From positions 1 to 5,490 of the forward strand of contig NZNN01000054.1 in the NCBI GenBank assembly GCA_002694895.1: a stretch of DNA of 5,490 nucleotides. Direction: 5' to 3'. The notes beneath the pieces were generated by a model. It was not told the DNA's origin and searched no databases. It saw only the letters and a list, made by a program, of their open reading frames with translations. The DNA is from Chloroflexota bacterium. GTDB lineage: Bacteria > Chloroflexota > Dehalococcoidia > Lucifugimonadales > GCA-002694895. The position numbers and the translations under genes were made by a program. Below are positions 1-5,490 of the stretch, in pieces. How positions within the stretch are numbered: the first letter of the stretch is position 1; each line of letters opens with the position of its first letter.

Positions 1-738
1 TTCATCAGTAAATTCAGTTTTTGTAAATATTGCTTTTTCCGTATTTGCTGCATAGTCGCAATTATTGCATAAAACAACAGTGTCCTCTCCTGATTCAGAT
101 ATAGCTACGAATTCATGGGAGTCTTTACCTCCTATAGCTCCACTGTCAGCTTCTATTTTAATTACCTCAAGCCCACATCTTTCATATATATTATGGTAGG
201 CAGTACTGAATTTATTGTAATTTTCATCTAAGCCTTTCTGGTTTATATCAAAACTATATGCATCTTTCATTACGAATTCTCTGACTCTTAATAATCCTCC
301 GCGTGGTCGTGGCTCATCTCGTAATTTAGTTTGTATTTGGTAAAGTACTTGAGGTAGAGATTTATATGATGAAATAATATCTTTGACTATTAAAGTTAAT
401 ATTTCTTCATGTGTTGGCGCTAAAACGAAAGGTTTTTTTCTTCTGTCTAGAAGTTTAAATAGTTCATCACCCATTGCTTCAAATCTGCCAGATTTACTCC
501 AAATATCTTTTGGTTGAATGACAGGCATGCGTAATTCTTGTCCACCAATTGCATCCATTTCCTGTCTAATTATAGCTTCGATTTTCTTTAATGATTTCCA
601 AGCTGTTGGTAGGTAACTATATATCCCTGAACTTGCTTGATGGATCATTGATGATTTTAACATGATTTTGTGACTTTCAAGCTCTATATCTGATGGTAAT
701 TCTCTTAAGGATTTAAATAGCATCTTACTTAAATACAT
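1..738 (-). CDS. proS: Proline--tRNA ligase ProS, bacterial type (5' part; 3' end outside window)
   Basis: Class II aminoacyl-tRNA synthetase that joins proline to tRNA-Pro in the cytosol using ATP. The visible 246 residues cover the N-terminal catalytic half. They open with MYLSKMLFKSLRELPSD, which matches the usual family N-terminus and supports the ATG at 736-738. Motif 1 lies at about residues 62-85 (MDAIGGQELRMPV), the proline-binding loop APTHEE at 107-112, and motif 2 at 138-164 (KLRDEPRPRGGLLRVREF, then MKDAYSFD). IGGKDSHEF follows at 202-210. A CxxC pair (C224, C227) with DYAAN leads into the expected start of the editing insertion domain. The editing core, motif 3 and the anticodon-binding domain fall outside the window, since the bacterial-type enzyme is usually about 570 residues. 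The gene starts 6 bases after the ispG stop, with AAGGG 9 bases ahead of the ATG, so it is probably cotranscribed with the upstream genes. Identity is very secure; the remaining C-terminus is not seen. Confidence 0.97.
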   Translation of the reverse strand, partial: MYLSKMLFKSLRELPSDIELESHKIMLKSSMIHQASSGIYSYLPTAWKSLKKIEAIIRQEMDAIGGQELRMPVIQPKDIWSKSGRFEAMGDELFKLLDRRKKPFVLAPTHEEILTLIVKDIISSYKSLPQVLYQIQTKLRDEPRPRGGLLRVREFVMKDAYSFDINQKGLDENYNKFSTAYHNIYERCGLEVIKIEADSGAIGGKDSHEFVAISESGEDTVVLCNNCDYAANTEKAIFTKTEFTDE

Positions 739-744
739 TATTTA

Positions 745-1896
745 TTACCCTTGAATAAGATTTTTATCATAATCACTTTCCATTTTTTTTATTTCTTCTG
801 CAAAGACTGTTAACATTTCATCTGCATTAACTACTTTATCTTTTTTTCCTTTTTTGAATATTATAGCTTTACCTACACCTGCAGCTATTCCTAGATCTGC
901 ATCTTTTGCTTCTCCTGGTCCATTAACTTCACACCCCATAACAGCTATTTTTAGTTTTGATTTAGATTTTTTTGTAATACTGTCTACTTTTTTAGCAAGA
1001 TTAATAATATCTACGTCTGCTCTTGCACACCCTGGGCAGGAAACTAAGGTTATCCCAGTATTTTTTAAATTTAAAGATTTAAGAATATTATTTGCGGCCA
1101 GAACTTCTTCAACAGGGTCGTCGCTAAGAGATACTCGAATAGTATCTCCAATTCCTTCATAAAGTAACATTCCAATTCCTACTGCTGATCGTATAGACCC
1201 TGAGTCTTTAGTTCCTGATTCAGTAATACCCAGATGAATAGGATATGGTACTAATTTTGATATTGATTTGTAAGCTTCAACAGTTGTTTCTATGTCAAAA
1301 GCTTTCATAGAAATTTTTATATCATAAAATTGAAGTGATTCAAGTATATCTATTTCCCACAGAGCTGTTCTGACCATGTGATCTACCTGTGAGTAAACAT
1401 TACTGTTTTTATTATACCTAGGAAGATCTTCAACACCTTTATTATGCCTTGATATCCCTTTAGTTTTACCTATCGATCCAACTGGAGGTAAACTACCGAA
1501 ATTTACTCCTATTCTGATAGGAATAGTTGCTGCTTTAGCTTTGGATACTATGTCTTTTACTTTTGTATGATCTCTAATATTTCCAGGATTTAATCTTAAC
1601 GCGTGAACTCCAGAAGCTATTGATTTAATTGCTAGTTCATGATGAAAATGTATATCTGCAACTACGGGAATAGGGGATTCATTTACTATATCTTTTAGAG
1701 CTATAGCAGAGTCCATGTCTGGTACTGCGCATCTTATTATTTCACATCCATTTTCGTATAGCGAATTTATTTGTTTTAATGTTGCATCTATATCTGAAGT
1801 TGGTGTTTTTGTCATGGATTGTATAGATACAGGGGAATTACCACCAATTTGCACATTCCCAATTTCAAGAGGTTTTGTATTTTTTCTTGTTATCAT
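745..1896 (-). CDS. ispG: 4-hydroxy-3-methylbut-2-en-1-yl diphosphate synthase IspG (GcpE)
   Basis: [4Fe-4S] enzyme of the MEP pathway that reductively opens MEcPP to HMBPP in the cytosol, using flavodoxin or ferredoxin as electron donor. The 383-residue protein is complete. The TIM-barrel part carries IGGNSPVSIQSMT (18-30), VADIHFHHELA (79-89), LRLNPGNI (100-107), IRIGVNFGS (127-135) and LGITESG (222-228). The iron-sulfur domain carries SCPGC (C287, C290) and MGCEVNGPGEA (C322, E329). These correspond to the three cluster cysteines and the cluster-coordinating Glu of characterised enzymes. The spacings match E. coli IspG exactly, but numbering is shifted by 17. The difference comes mainly from extra sequence at about residues 137-160, between the GVNFGS strand and the next helix. 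No separate linker domain like that of plant and chlamydial enzymes is present. The start is 3 bases after the upstream protease stop, and the gene ends with tandem TAA TAA. Dxr, of the same pathway, lies two genes upstream. Confidence 0.98.
   Translation of the reverse strand: MITRKNTKPLEIGNVQIGGNSPVSIQSMTKTPTSDIDATLKQINSLYENGCEIIRCAVPDMDSAIALKDIVNESPIPVVADIHFHHELAIKSIASGVHALRLNPGNIRDHTKVKDIVSKAKAATIPIRIGVNFGSLPPVGSIGKTKGISRHNKGVEDLPRYNKNSNVYSQVDHMVRTALWEIDILESLQFYDIKISMKAFDIETTVEAYKSISKLVPYPIHLGITESGTKDSGSIRSAVGIGMLLYEGIGDTIRVSLSDDPVEEVLAANNILKSLNLKNTGITLVSCPGCARADVDIINLAKKVDSITKKSKSKLKIAVMGCEVNGPGEAKDADLGIAAGVGKAIIFKKGKKDKVVNADEMLTVFAEEIKKMESDYDKNLIQG
748..752 (-). promoter_or_regulatory. 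Ribosome binding site for proS
   Basis: AAGGG on the minus strand, 9 bases before the proS ATG, made from the last codons of ispG (CAA GGG TAA). It supports the ATG at 736-738 rather than the in-frame ATG at 721-723. Function is inferred from match and spacing only. Confidence 0.6.
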
Positions 1897-1899
1897 GGA

Positions 1900-3075
1900 T
1901 TACCCATTAAAAATATTAATTATGTCTGACAATGTTACAAAGATAATTAATCCAAATAAAATTGAAACACCAATTAATTGTATCCTATAAGTGAAAGTTG
2001 ATGGAAGAGGGTATCCATTTCTAGATATAGTGATTAATTCAAGAAATAATTTTCCTCCATCAAGAGGTGGAAAAGGAATCAGATTAAAAATTCCAAGTGA
2101 AAAACTTATTAATGCCACTAATTCTGCAATTGATTGTAACCCTTGTTTAGATGATTGATTAGTTAACTGAGCTATTCCGACTGGTCCAGTAAATTTAGAT
2201 TCTCCTGATAACTCATTATTTTCAATAAATATATATTTAATTCCTGAAAATAATAATCCCATTGTAATATATGATTTTTTAATTGATTCATTAAAACTTA
2301 ATTGAGCATCAATTTGTTTTGGATTTTTAATGTTTATTAAAACTCCCATTTTGCCTTCAGTCATTTCATCGCCTATTTCAAGTTTCGAGTTATATTTCTT
2401 AGCTAATTCTAAAGACACTTCTTCATTAATATTTTGAACATTTTGTACTACTTTTCTTTTTATTGATGATTCCCTTGGAGTAATGTTTAATTCTTTTCTT
2501 TCTGTTTGAGAGATAGATCCAAAAACAGATAAATTTTTATTTCTTTCGATTATGATTTTAGTAGGAGAATTTTTGTTTTCTGATATATTGTTAACCAATT
2601 TATCAATTGTATTTATTGGATTATTATTTATTTTTTTTATAATATCTCCCTGAATGAGTCCTGATATTTCTGCAGGAGAATTGGGTGCAACTTTTTCTAT
2701 ATATATTTCCCCACCCCATATTTTGTGAGGAGTTAAAAATATGAATACAAGAATAAGAAATGTCATTAAAAAATTAAAGAACGAACCCATAGAAAAAATA
2801 ATGATTTTTTTAATACTTAATGTTTTGGAAAATCTTTCTTTTTTATCTGGTGTTTCTATAGATGGTAATTTTACATAACCCCCAAGAGGAATTGCATTTA
2901 AACTTATAATTGTCGAGGAAATTTTTTTAGCAAAAAGTCTGGGCGGGAATCCTATTGCAAATTCCTCTACTTCTATTTTAAATATTTTTGCAATAATAAA
3001 ATGGCCAAATTCATGAAAAACTACAATAATGAATATGATTGGTATAAATAATAAATATCCTAATAATTCGCTCAT
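1900..3075 (-). CDS. rseP: Site-2 (intramembrane) zinc metalloprotease, RseP/RasP family
   Basis: Membrane-embedded zinc protease that cuts single-pass membrane proteins within the bilayer; relatives cleave anti-sigma factors and signal-peptide remnants. The substrate here cannot be told from the sequence. The 391-residue protein starts with a hydrophobic segment (about 4-27) containing HEFGH (H21, E22, H25), two zinc-binding histidines and the catalytic Glu. The reentrant loop PLGGYVKL (63-70) follows, then a second membrane segment (about 90-115). One PDZ domain sits at about 122-200 (KVAPNSPAEISGLIQGDIIKKIN). GPVGIA is at 297-301, a third membrane segment covers about 317-335, and NLIPFPPLDGG (331-341) supplies the third zinc ligand D339. 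A last membrane segment runs from about 365 to 388. The family is usually 340-450 residues. The stretch from about 203 to 240, rich in Lys, Glu and Asn, looks extra after the PDZ domain. The ATG directly follows the dxr TAA, with AGGG 5 bases upstream, so coupling is likely. Confidence 0.96.
   Translation of the reverse strand: MSELLGYLLFIPIIFIIVVFHEFGHFIIAKIFKIEVEEFAIGFPPRLFAKKISSTIISLNAIPLGGYVKLPSIETPDKKERFSKTLSIKKIIIFSMGSFFNFLMTFLILVFIFLTPHKIWGGEIYIEKVAPNSPAEISGLIQGDIIKKINNNPINTIDKLVNNISENKNSPTKIIIERNKNLSVFGSISQTERKELNITPRESSIKRKVVQNVQNINEEVSLELAKKYNSKLEIGDEMTEGKMGVLINIKNPKQIDAQLSFNESIKKSYITMGLLFSGIKYIFIENNELSGESKFTGPVGIAQLTNQSSKQGLQSIAELVALISFSLGIFNLIPFPPLDGGKLFLELITISRNGYPLPSTFTYRIQLIGVSILFGLIIFVTLSDIINIFNG
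1903..1905 (-). promoter_or_regulatory. Weak ribosome binding site for ispG
   Basis: A GGG core on the minus strand sits 6 bases before the ispG ATG and is the terminal Gly codon of the protease gene, followed directly by its TAA. It is short, so re-initiation by ribosomes finishing the upstream gene (3-base gap) is at least as likely to drive translation. Confidence 0.35.
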
Positions 3076-4188
3076 TTATACCCTGGCCAGATCGTAAGTA
3101 TTGTTTATAGTATTTTGATATATTCTATATATATTATTTATATTTAAATCAGTTTCTTCTTTGTGTGATTTTAAAACTGATTCTATTAAAATAGGAATAT
3201 CAGTAAATTGAATTTTTTTATTAAGAAACAATTCTACTGCTGCTTGATCTGCACCACACAATGCTACCAACCAGCTACCTCTTCTTTTCCCATATTTTAA
3301 ACCCAATTCAAATACGGGATAATCTGAGGGTTTAAATGGTTCGAAATCTGATCCATTCAGTTTTTCTTTTTGAAATTCACAATAAATTCCATTGTTTTTA
3401 AATTCCGGATAGTTCAAACCTTCATTTATGGGTATTTTCATATCTGGAGGATATGATGCAGCTATAAATGAGTTGTCATTAAATTCAACTAATGCATGAA
3501 TATTGCTAGATGGATTTAATATCACTTCAATTTTATCAACAGGGAAATTAAATAATATACTGCATTCTATAACTTCAAATGCTTTATTCATCAGAGTAGC
3601 TGAATCTATTGATATTTTTTTCCCCATTTTCCATGTTGGGTGGTTAAGAGCATTATCGGGAGTGATATGTTTTAACATATTAAATTTATGTCCTCTAAAT
3701 GGCCCACCTGAAGCAGTAATAATTATTTTTTTTGGTTTTTTATTTGTTTGAGAGAGTATGCCTTTTACACTAGCGGGTTCACTATCTAAAGGGATTAATT
3801 TTCCTGAGTACATTTTAAGTTTTTCAATTATTAATTCAGCACCACATAATATAGATTCTTTATTCGCTAAAGCTATTACTTTTGATTCTTCCAAAGATTT
3901 TATTATTGGTTTTAATGATGACAAACCTTCTGTAGCAACTACTAAAATATCAAGATTAGGATCTGTTGCAATATTTGTTGGTGATTTTAATTTTGAATTT
4001 TGAAAATTTATATTTTTTCTATTTGTCCAATAATAATCAGGCTGGAATTCTTTTATTTGTTTTTTTAACAGCGTGGTATTTTTATTACAAGTTAATCCTA
4101 TAATGTTTAAATTTTCTAATTTTCTACATATTTCAAGAGTTTGTATGCCTATGGAACCGGTAGATCCCAGTATTGATATGTTTTTCAT
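3076..4188 (-). CDS. dxr: 1-deoxy-D-xylulose 5-phosphate reductoisomerase Dxr (IspC), divergent
   Basis: NADPH-dependent enzyme that rearranges and reduces DXP to 2-C-methyl-D-erythritol 4-phosphate, the committed MEP-pathway step and the target of fosmidomycin. The 370-residue protein is complete. It has the Rossmann motif GSTGSIG (8-14), ALANKES (106-112), metal ligands D135 and E137 in LDSEP, and TASGGPFR (158-165). HPTWKMGKKISIDSAT (183-198) is followed by MNKAFE (200-205), with N201, K202 and the third metal ligand E205. H231 in NIHALVEF matches the active-site His of E. coli (H257). Two places differ from the usual wording. The His after the DSE ligands is Pro (P138), and the linker NAANE reads CGADQ (311-315). 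The C-terminal helical domain is present though short (E. coli Dxr has 398 residues). The ATG overlaps the cdsA stop as ATGA. The metal and phosphate ligands I can place are intact, so I expect an active enzyme. The unrelated DRL type does not fit these motifs. Confidence 0.96.
   Translation of the reverse strand: MKNISILGSTGSIGIQTLEICRKLENLNIIGLTCNKNTTLLKKQIKEFQPDYYWTNRKNINFQNSKLKSPTNIATDPNLDILVVATEGLSSLKPIIKSLEESKVIALANKESILCGAELIIEKLKMYSGKLIPLDSEPASVKGILSQTNKKPKKIIITASGGPFRGHKFNMLKHITPDNALNHPTWKMGKKISIDSATLMNKAFEVIECSILFNFPVDKIEVILNPSSNIHALVEFNDNSFIAASYPPDMKIPINEGLNYPEFKNNGIYCEFQKEKLNGSDFEPFKPSDYPVFELGLKYGKRRGSWLVALCGADQAAVELFLNKKIQFTDIPILIESVLKSHKEETDLNINNIYRIYQNTINNTYDLARV
3081..3084 (-). 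promoter_or_regulatory. Ribosome binding site for the RseP-family protease
   Basis: AGGG on the minus strand, 5 bases before the ATG at 3073-3075, inside the last Arg and Val codons of dxr. Together with the adjoining TAA-ATG it supports this start, which also places the HExxH motif at residues 21-25, as usual for the family. Confidence 0.55.
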
Positions 4189-5066
4189 AAATTAATCCAA
4201 TTTAGTAATATAAAATATCCTAACCATAAGATGAATAAAGATGAATCTATTCTGTCTAAAAGACCCCCATGACCTGGGAATATATTACCAAAATCTTTTA
4301 TTTGTTTAATCCTTTTTATTTTAGAGAAAAATAAATCTCCAATTTGTCCGAATATTGATAATAGTAAAATGCTGAATATTAGATAAAAGATATTAATGCT
4401 ATCTAAGTATAATGGACTTATATTTAATTTAAATATTGCTATACCTACAAATGATGTTACAATCATTCCCCCCAATGATCCCTCAATAGTTTTTTTTGGA
4501 CTAATTTTTTTTGATAATGCATGTCTCCCAAAAATCTTTCCTATGGCATAAGCACTGGAATCATTTAAAGCACTTAATATAATTAATAATAGAAAAATAT
4601 TTTTATTTTCAATTAAAATCATTGCTCCATAAATCATAAATATTGATGGCAATAGAATTGGAATTATGAATTTATAATAAATATTTGAAATAATATTTTG
4701 ATAATTAAAAATTATAGGTATGAATATATTTGCCATAATTATTGTTGTAATAAGGTAAAATATAAAATTTTCAAAATATATACTTGAATTAAATATTTGA
4801 TAAAAAATGAAAGGAGAAATTGCAATAAAACCACTTATTATCCCAGATATGACATTTGTTATGGTTGTTTTATTATTTATGAGCTCATTTGTAGAAATGT
4901 ATGACACTAAAAATAAAATAATTATAGAACCTAAATAGCTGTACCAAGTAATGAATATTAAAGGTATGATTAAAAACAAGGTAGATAGAATTCTTAAATT
5001 TAAATTTGAAATTGAATAATATTTAATTAATTTTTCCATAATTTCTATTTCTTTTTTTAAAATCAT
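4185..5066 (-). CDS. cdsA: Phosphatidate cytidylyltransferase CdsA (CDP-diacylglycerol synthase)
   Basis: Integral membrane enzyme that makes CDP-diacylglycerol from phosphatidic acid and CTP, the branch point for bacterial phospholipids. From the first ATG it is 293 residues, with about eight hydrophobic segments between residues 25 and 290. The catalytic signature is in the C-terminal half: NDSSAYAIGKIFGRHAL (168-184), ISPKKTIEGSLGG (188-200), QIGDLFFSKIKR (241-252), then KDFGNIFPGHGGLLDRIDS (257-275). The last is the PROSITE-type CDS pattern with its Asp pair. The start is uncertain. The ATG at 5064-5066 overlaps uppS by 44 bases; the ATG at 5037-5039 (residue 10) overlaps it by 17 and gives MEKLIKYYS, closer to typical CdsA N-termini. 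No clear ribosome binding site favours either. An AAGGGG lies 18 bases before the first, which is too far. The gene is the most AT-rich stretch of the window, as expected for Ile/Phe/Asn-rich membrane protein in such a genome. It ends in a 4-base overlap with dxr. Confidence 0.95.
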   Translation of the reverse strand: MILKKEIEIMEKLIKYYSISNLNLRILSTLFLIIPLIFITWYSYLGSIIILFLVSYISTNELINNKTTITNVISGIISGFIAISPFIFYQIFNSSIYFENFIFYLITTIIMANIFIPIIFNYQNIISNIYYKFIIPILLPSIFMIYGAMILIENKNIFLLLIILSALNDSSAYAIGKIFGRHALSKKISPKKTIEGSLGGMIVTSFVGIAIFKLNISPLYLDSINIFYLIFSILLLSIFGQIGDLFFSKIKRIKQIKDFGNIFPGHGGLLDRIDSSLFILWLGYFILLNWINL

Positions 5067-5490
5067 TAAGTGCTTTAATTACATCCCCTTTATTAAAATC
5101 AGGCCATAATTTTGAAGTAAAATACATTTCTGAATATGCTGATTGCCAGAGCATGAAATTACTAATTCTTTTTTGTCCCCCTGTCCTGATGATTAAGTCA
5201 GGGTTTGGGGTCTTGCTGGTATAAAGTAATTTTTCAAATTGTTTTTCATTTATATTATCAATTTTTTGTTTAATTAATTTATTTACTGCTTGTATAATTT
5301 CTTGTCTTCCTCCGTAATTCCAAGCGATGATTAATTCTGCATCATAATTTATATCATAGCTTTGAGTAATATTTTTTATTTTTCTTATTAAAACTTTTGG
5401 CAGATGTTCTATCTCACCTATAAATGATAATTTGACTTTATTTTCATGAATTTCTTTTGCAATTTTATTTAATGCAAATTCAAGTAAATT
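5023..5490 (-). CDS. uppS: Undecaprenyl diphosphate synthase UppS (3' part; 5' end outside window)
   Basis: Cis-prenyltransferase that extends farnesyl diphosphate with eight isopentenyl units to undecaprenyl diphosphate, the precursor of the carrier lipid for peptidoglycan and other envelope glycans; the product enters the membrane. The visible frame gives the last 155 residues and ends at TAA 5023-5025. The family is about 240-260 residues long, so roughly 90-100 N-terminal residues, including the MDGNGRWA motif with the catalytic Asp, lie beyond the window. Visible motifs (numbered within the fragment) are LSFIGE (21-26), ELIIAWNYGGRQEI (52-65), PDLIIRTGGQKRISNF (97-112) and LWQSAYSEMYF (114-124). 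LWPDF follows, then a basic tail. The YSE glutamate (E121) matches the conserved metal-related Glu (E213 in E. coli). The Glu normally following RTGG is Gln here (Q106). The 3' end overlaps the start of cdsA. Identity is secure, because this motif set is specific to the family. Confidence 0.95.
   Translation of the reverse strand, partial: NLLEFALNKIAKEIHENKVKLSFIGEIEHLPKVLIRKIKNITQSYDINYDAELIIAWNYGGRQEIIQAVNKLIKQKIDNINEKQFEKLLYTSKTPNPDLIIRTGGQKRISNFMLWQSAYSEMYFTSKLWPDFNKGDVIKALNDFKKRNRNYGKIN

Noticed and set aside
721..723. Alternative proS start at the in-frame ATG five codons downstream
   Set aside because: The upstream ATG gives the conserved family N-terminus (MYLSKMLFKSL) and has AAGGG at suitable spacing.
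854..1162. Plus-strand open frame of 102 codons inside ispG
   Set aside because: It lies wholly opposite conserved IspG coding sequence, including the Fe-S cysteines. Its translation shows no recognisable domain, and no ribosome binding site stands out.
1715..1990. Plus-strand open frame of 91 codons across the ispG/protease junction
   Set aside because: It is antisense to the conserved N-terminus of IspG and the C-terminus of the protease; a chance frame in AT-rich DNA.
3496..3516. Possible loss of the Dxr active-site His in the HPQS segment (NPSS here)
   Set aside because: Counting against E. coli places catalytic H257 six residues later, in the conserved IHSMV segment, which is IHALV here (H231). 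The changed position is E. coli H251, a lesser concern.
3726..3741. T-rich run on the plus strand resembling a terminator tail
   Set aside because: No GC-rich hairpin precedes it and it encodes Lys-Lys-Pro-Lys-Lys of Dxr on the minus strand.
3503..4003. Two plus-strand open frames (3503-3751 and 3758-4003) opposite dxr
   Set aside because: Both mirror conserved Dxr motifs on the other strand, so their length is explained by the constraint on dxr.
4600..4830. Extremely AT-rich stretch as a promoter, origin or transferred segment
   Set aside because: It is continuous CdsA membrane-helix coding sequence rich in Ile, Phe and Asn. The low G+C follows from amino-acid content, and the gene order around it is conserved.

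Overview
The window is one compact run of six genes, all on the minus strand, with both ends cut inside a gene. In transcription order (right to left) they are uppS (3' part), cdsA, dxr, a site-2 metalloprotease of the RseP/RasP family, ispG and proS (5' part). There is no intergenic stretch longer than 6 bases, no RNA gene, no mobile element, no repeat array and no visible promoter or terminator. The block is almost certainly the interior of a longer operon.

The genes form a coherent envelope and isoprenoid set. Dxr makes 2-C-methyl-D-erythritol 4-phosphate, the second intermediate of the non-mevalonate (MEP) pathway. IspG carries out the penultimate step, giving HMBPP. UppS condenses the resulting C5 units into undecaprenyl diphosphate, the lipid carrier for cell-wall glycans. 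CdsA makes CDP-diacylglycerol for phospholipids. The RseP-like protease cleaves membrane proteins within the bilayer. ProS charges tRNA-Pro and is the only cytosolic translation gene of the set. Conserved family residues are visible in all six, and no frame is broken.

The DNA is very AT-rich: hand-counted 60-base lines run from about 13% G+C inside cdsA to about 38% inside ispG and dxr. Genes abut or overlap, and the ribosome binding sites that can be seen lie in the last codons of the preceding gene. This suggests a small, streamlined bacterial genome. The order uppS-cdsA-dxr-rseP-ispG-proS is known from Firmicutes and Chloroflexota. The wording of ProS motif 2 (RDEPRPRGGLLRVREF) and of the IspG C-terminus reads to me more like Chloroflexota (Dehalococcoidia, possibly a marine SAR202-type lineage) than Firmicutes. 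That placement is an inference from memory of family sequences and is only moderately secure.

I see no new multi-gene system. The points worth a second look are protein-level oddities inside ordinary genes: Glu to Gln in the UppS RTGGE motif, His to Pro beside the Dxr metal ligands together with a rewritten NAANE motif, a roughly 22-residue insertion in IspG, and a charged insertion after the PDZ domain of the protease. There is also a repeated arrangement in which a terminal GGG next to the stop codon appears to act as the next gene's Shine-Dalgarno core.
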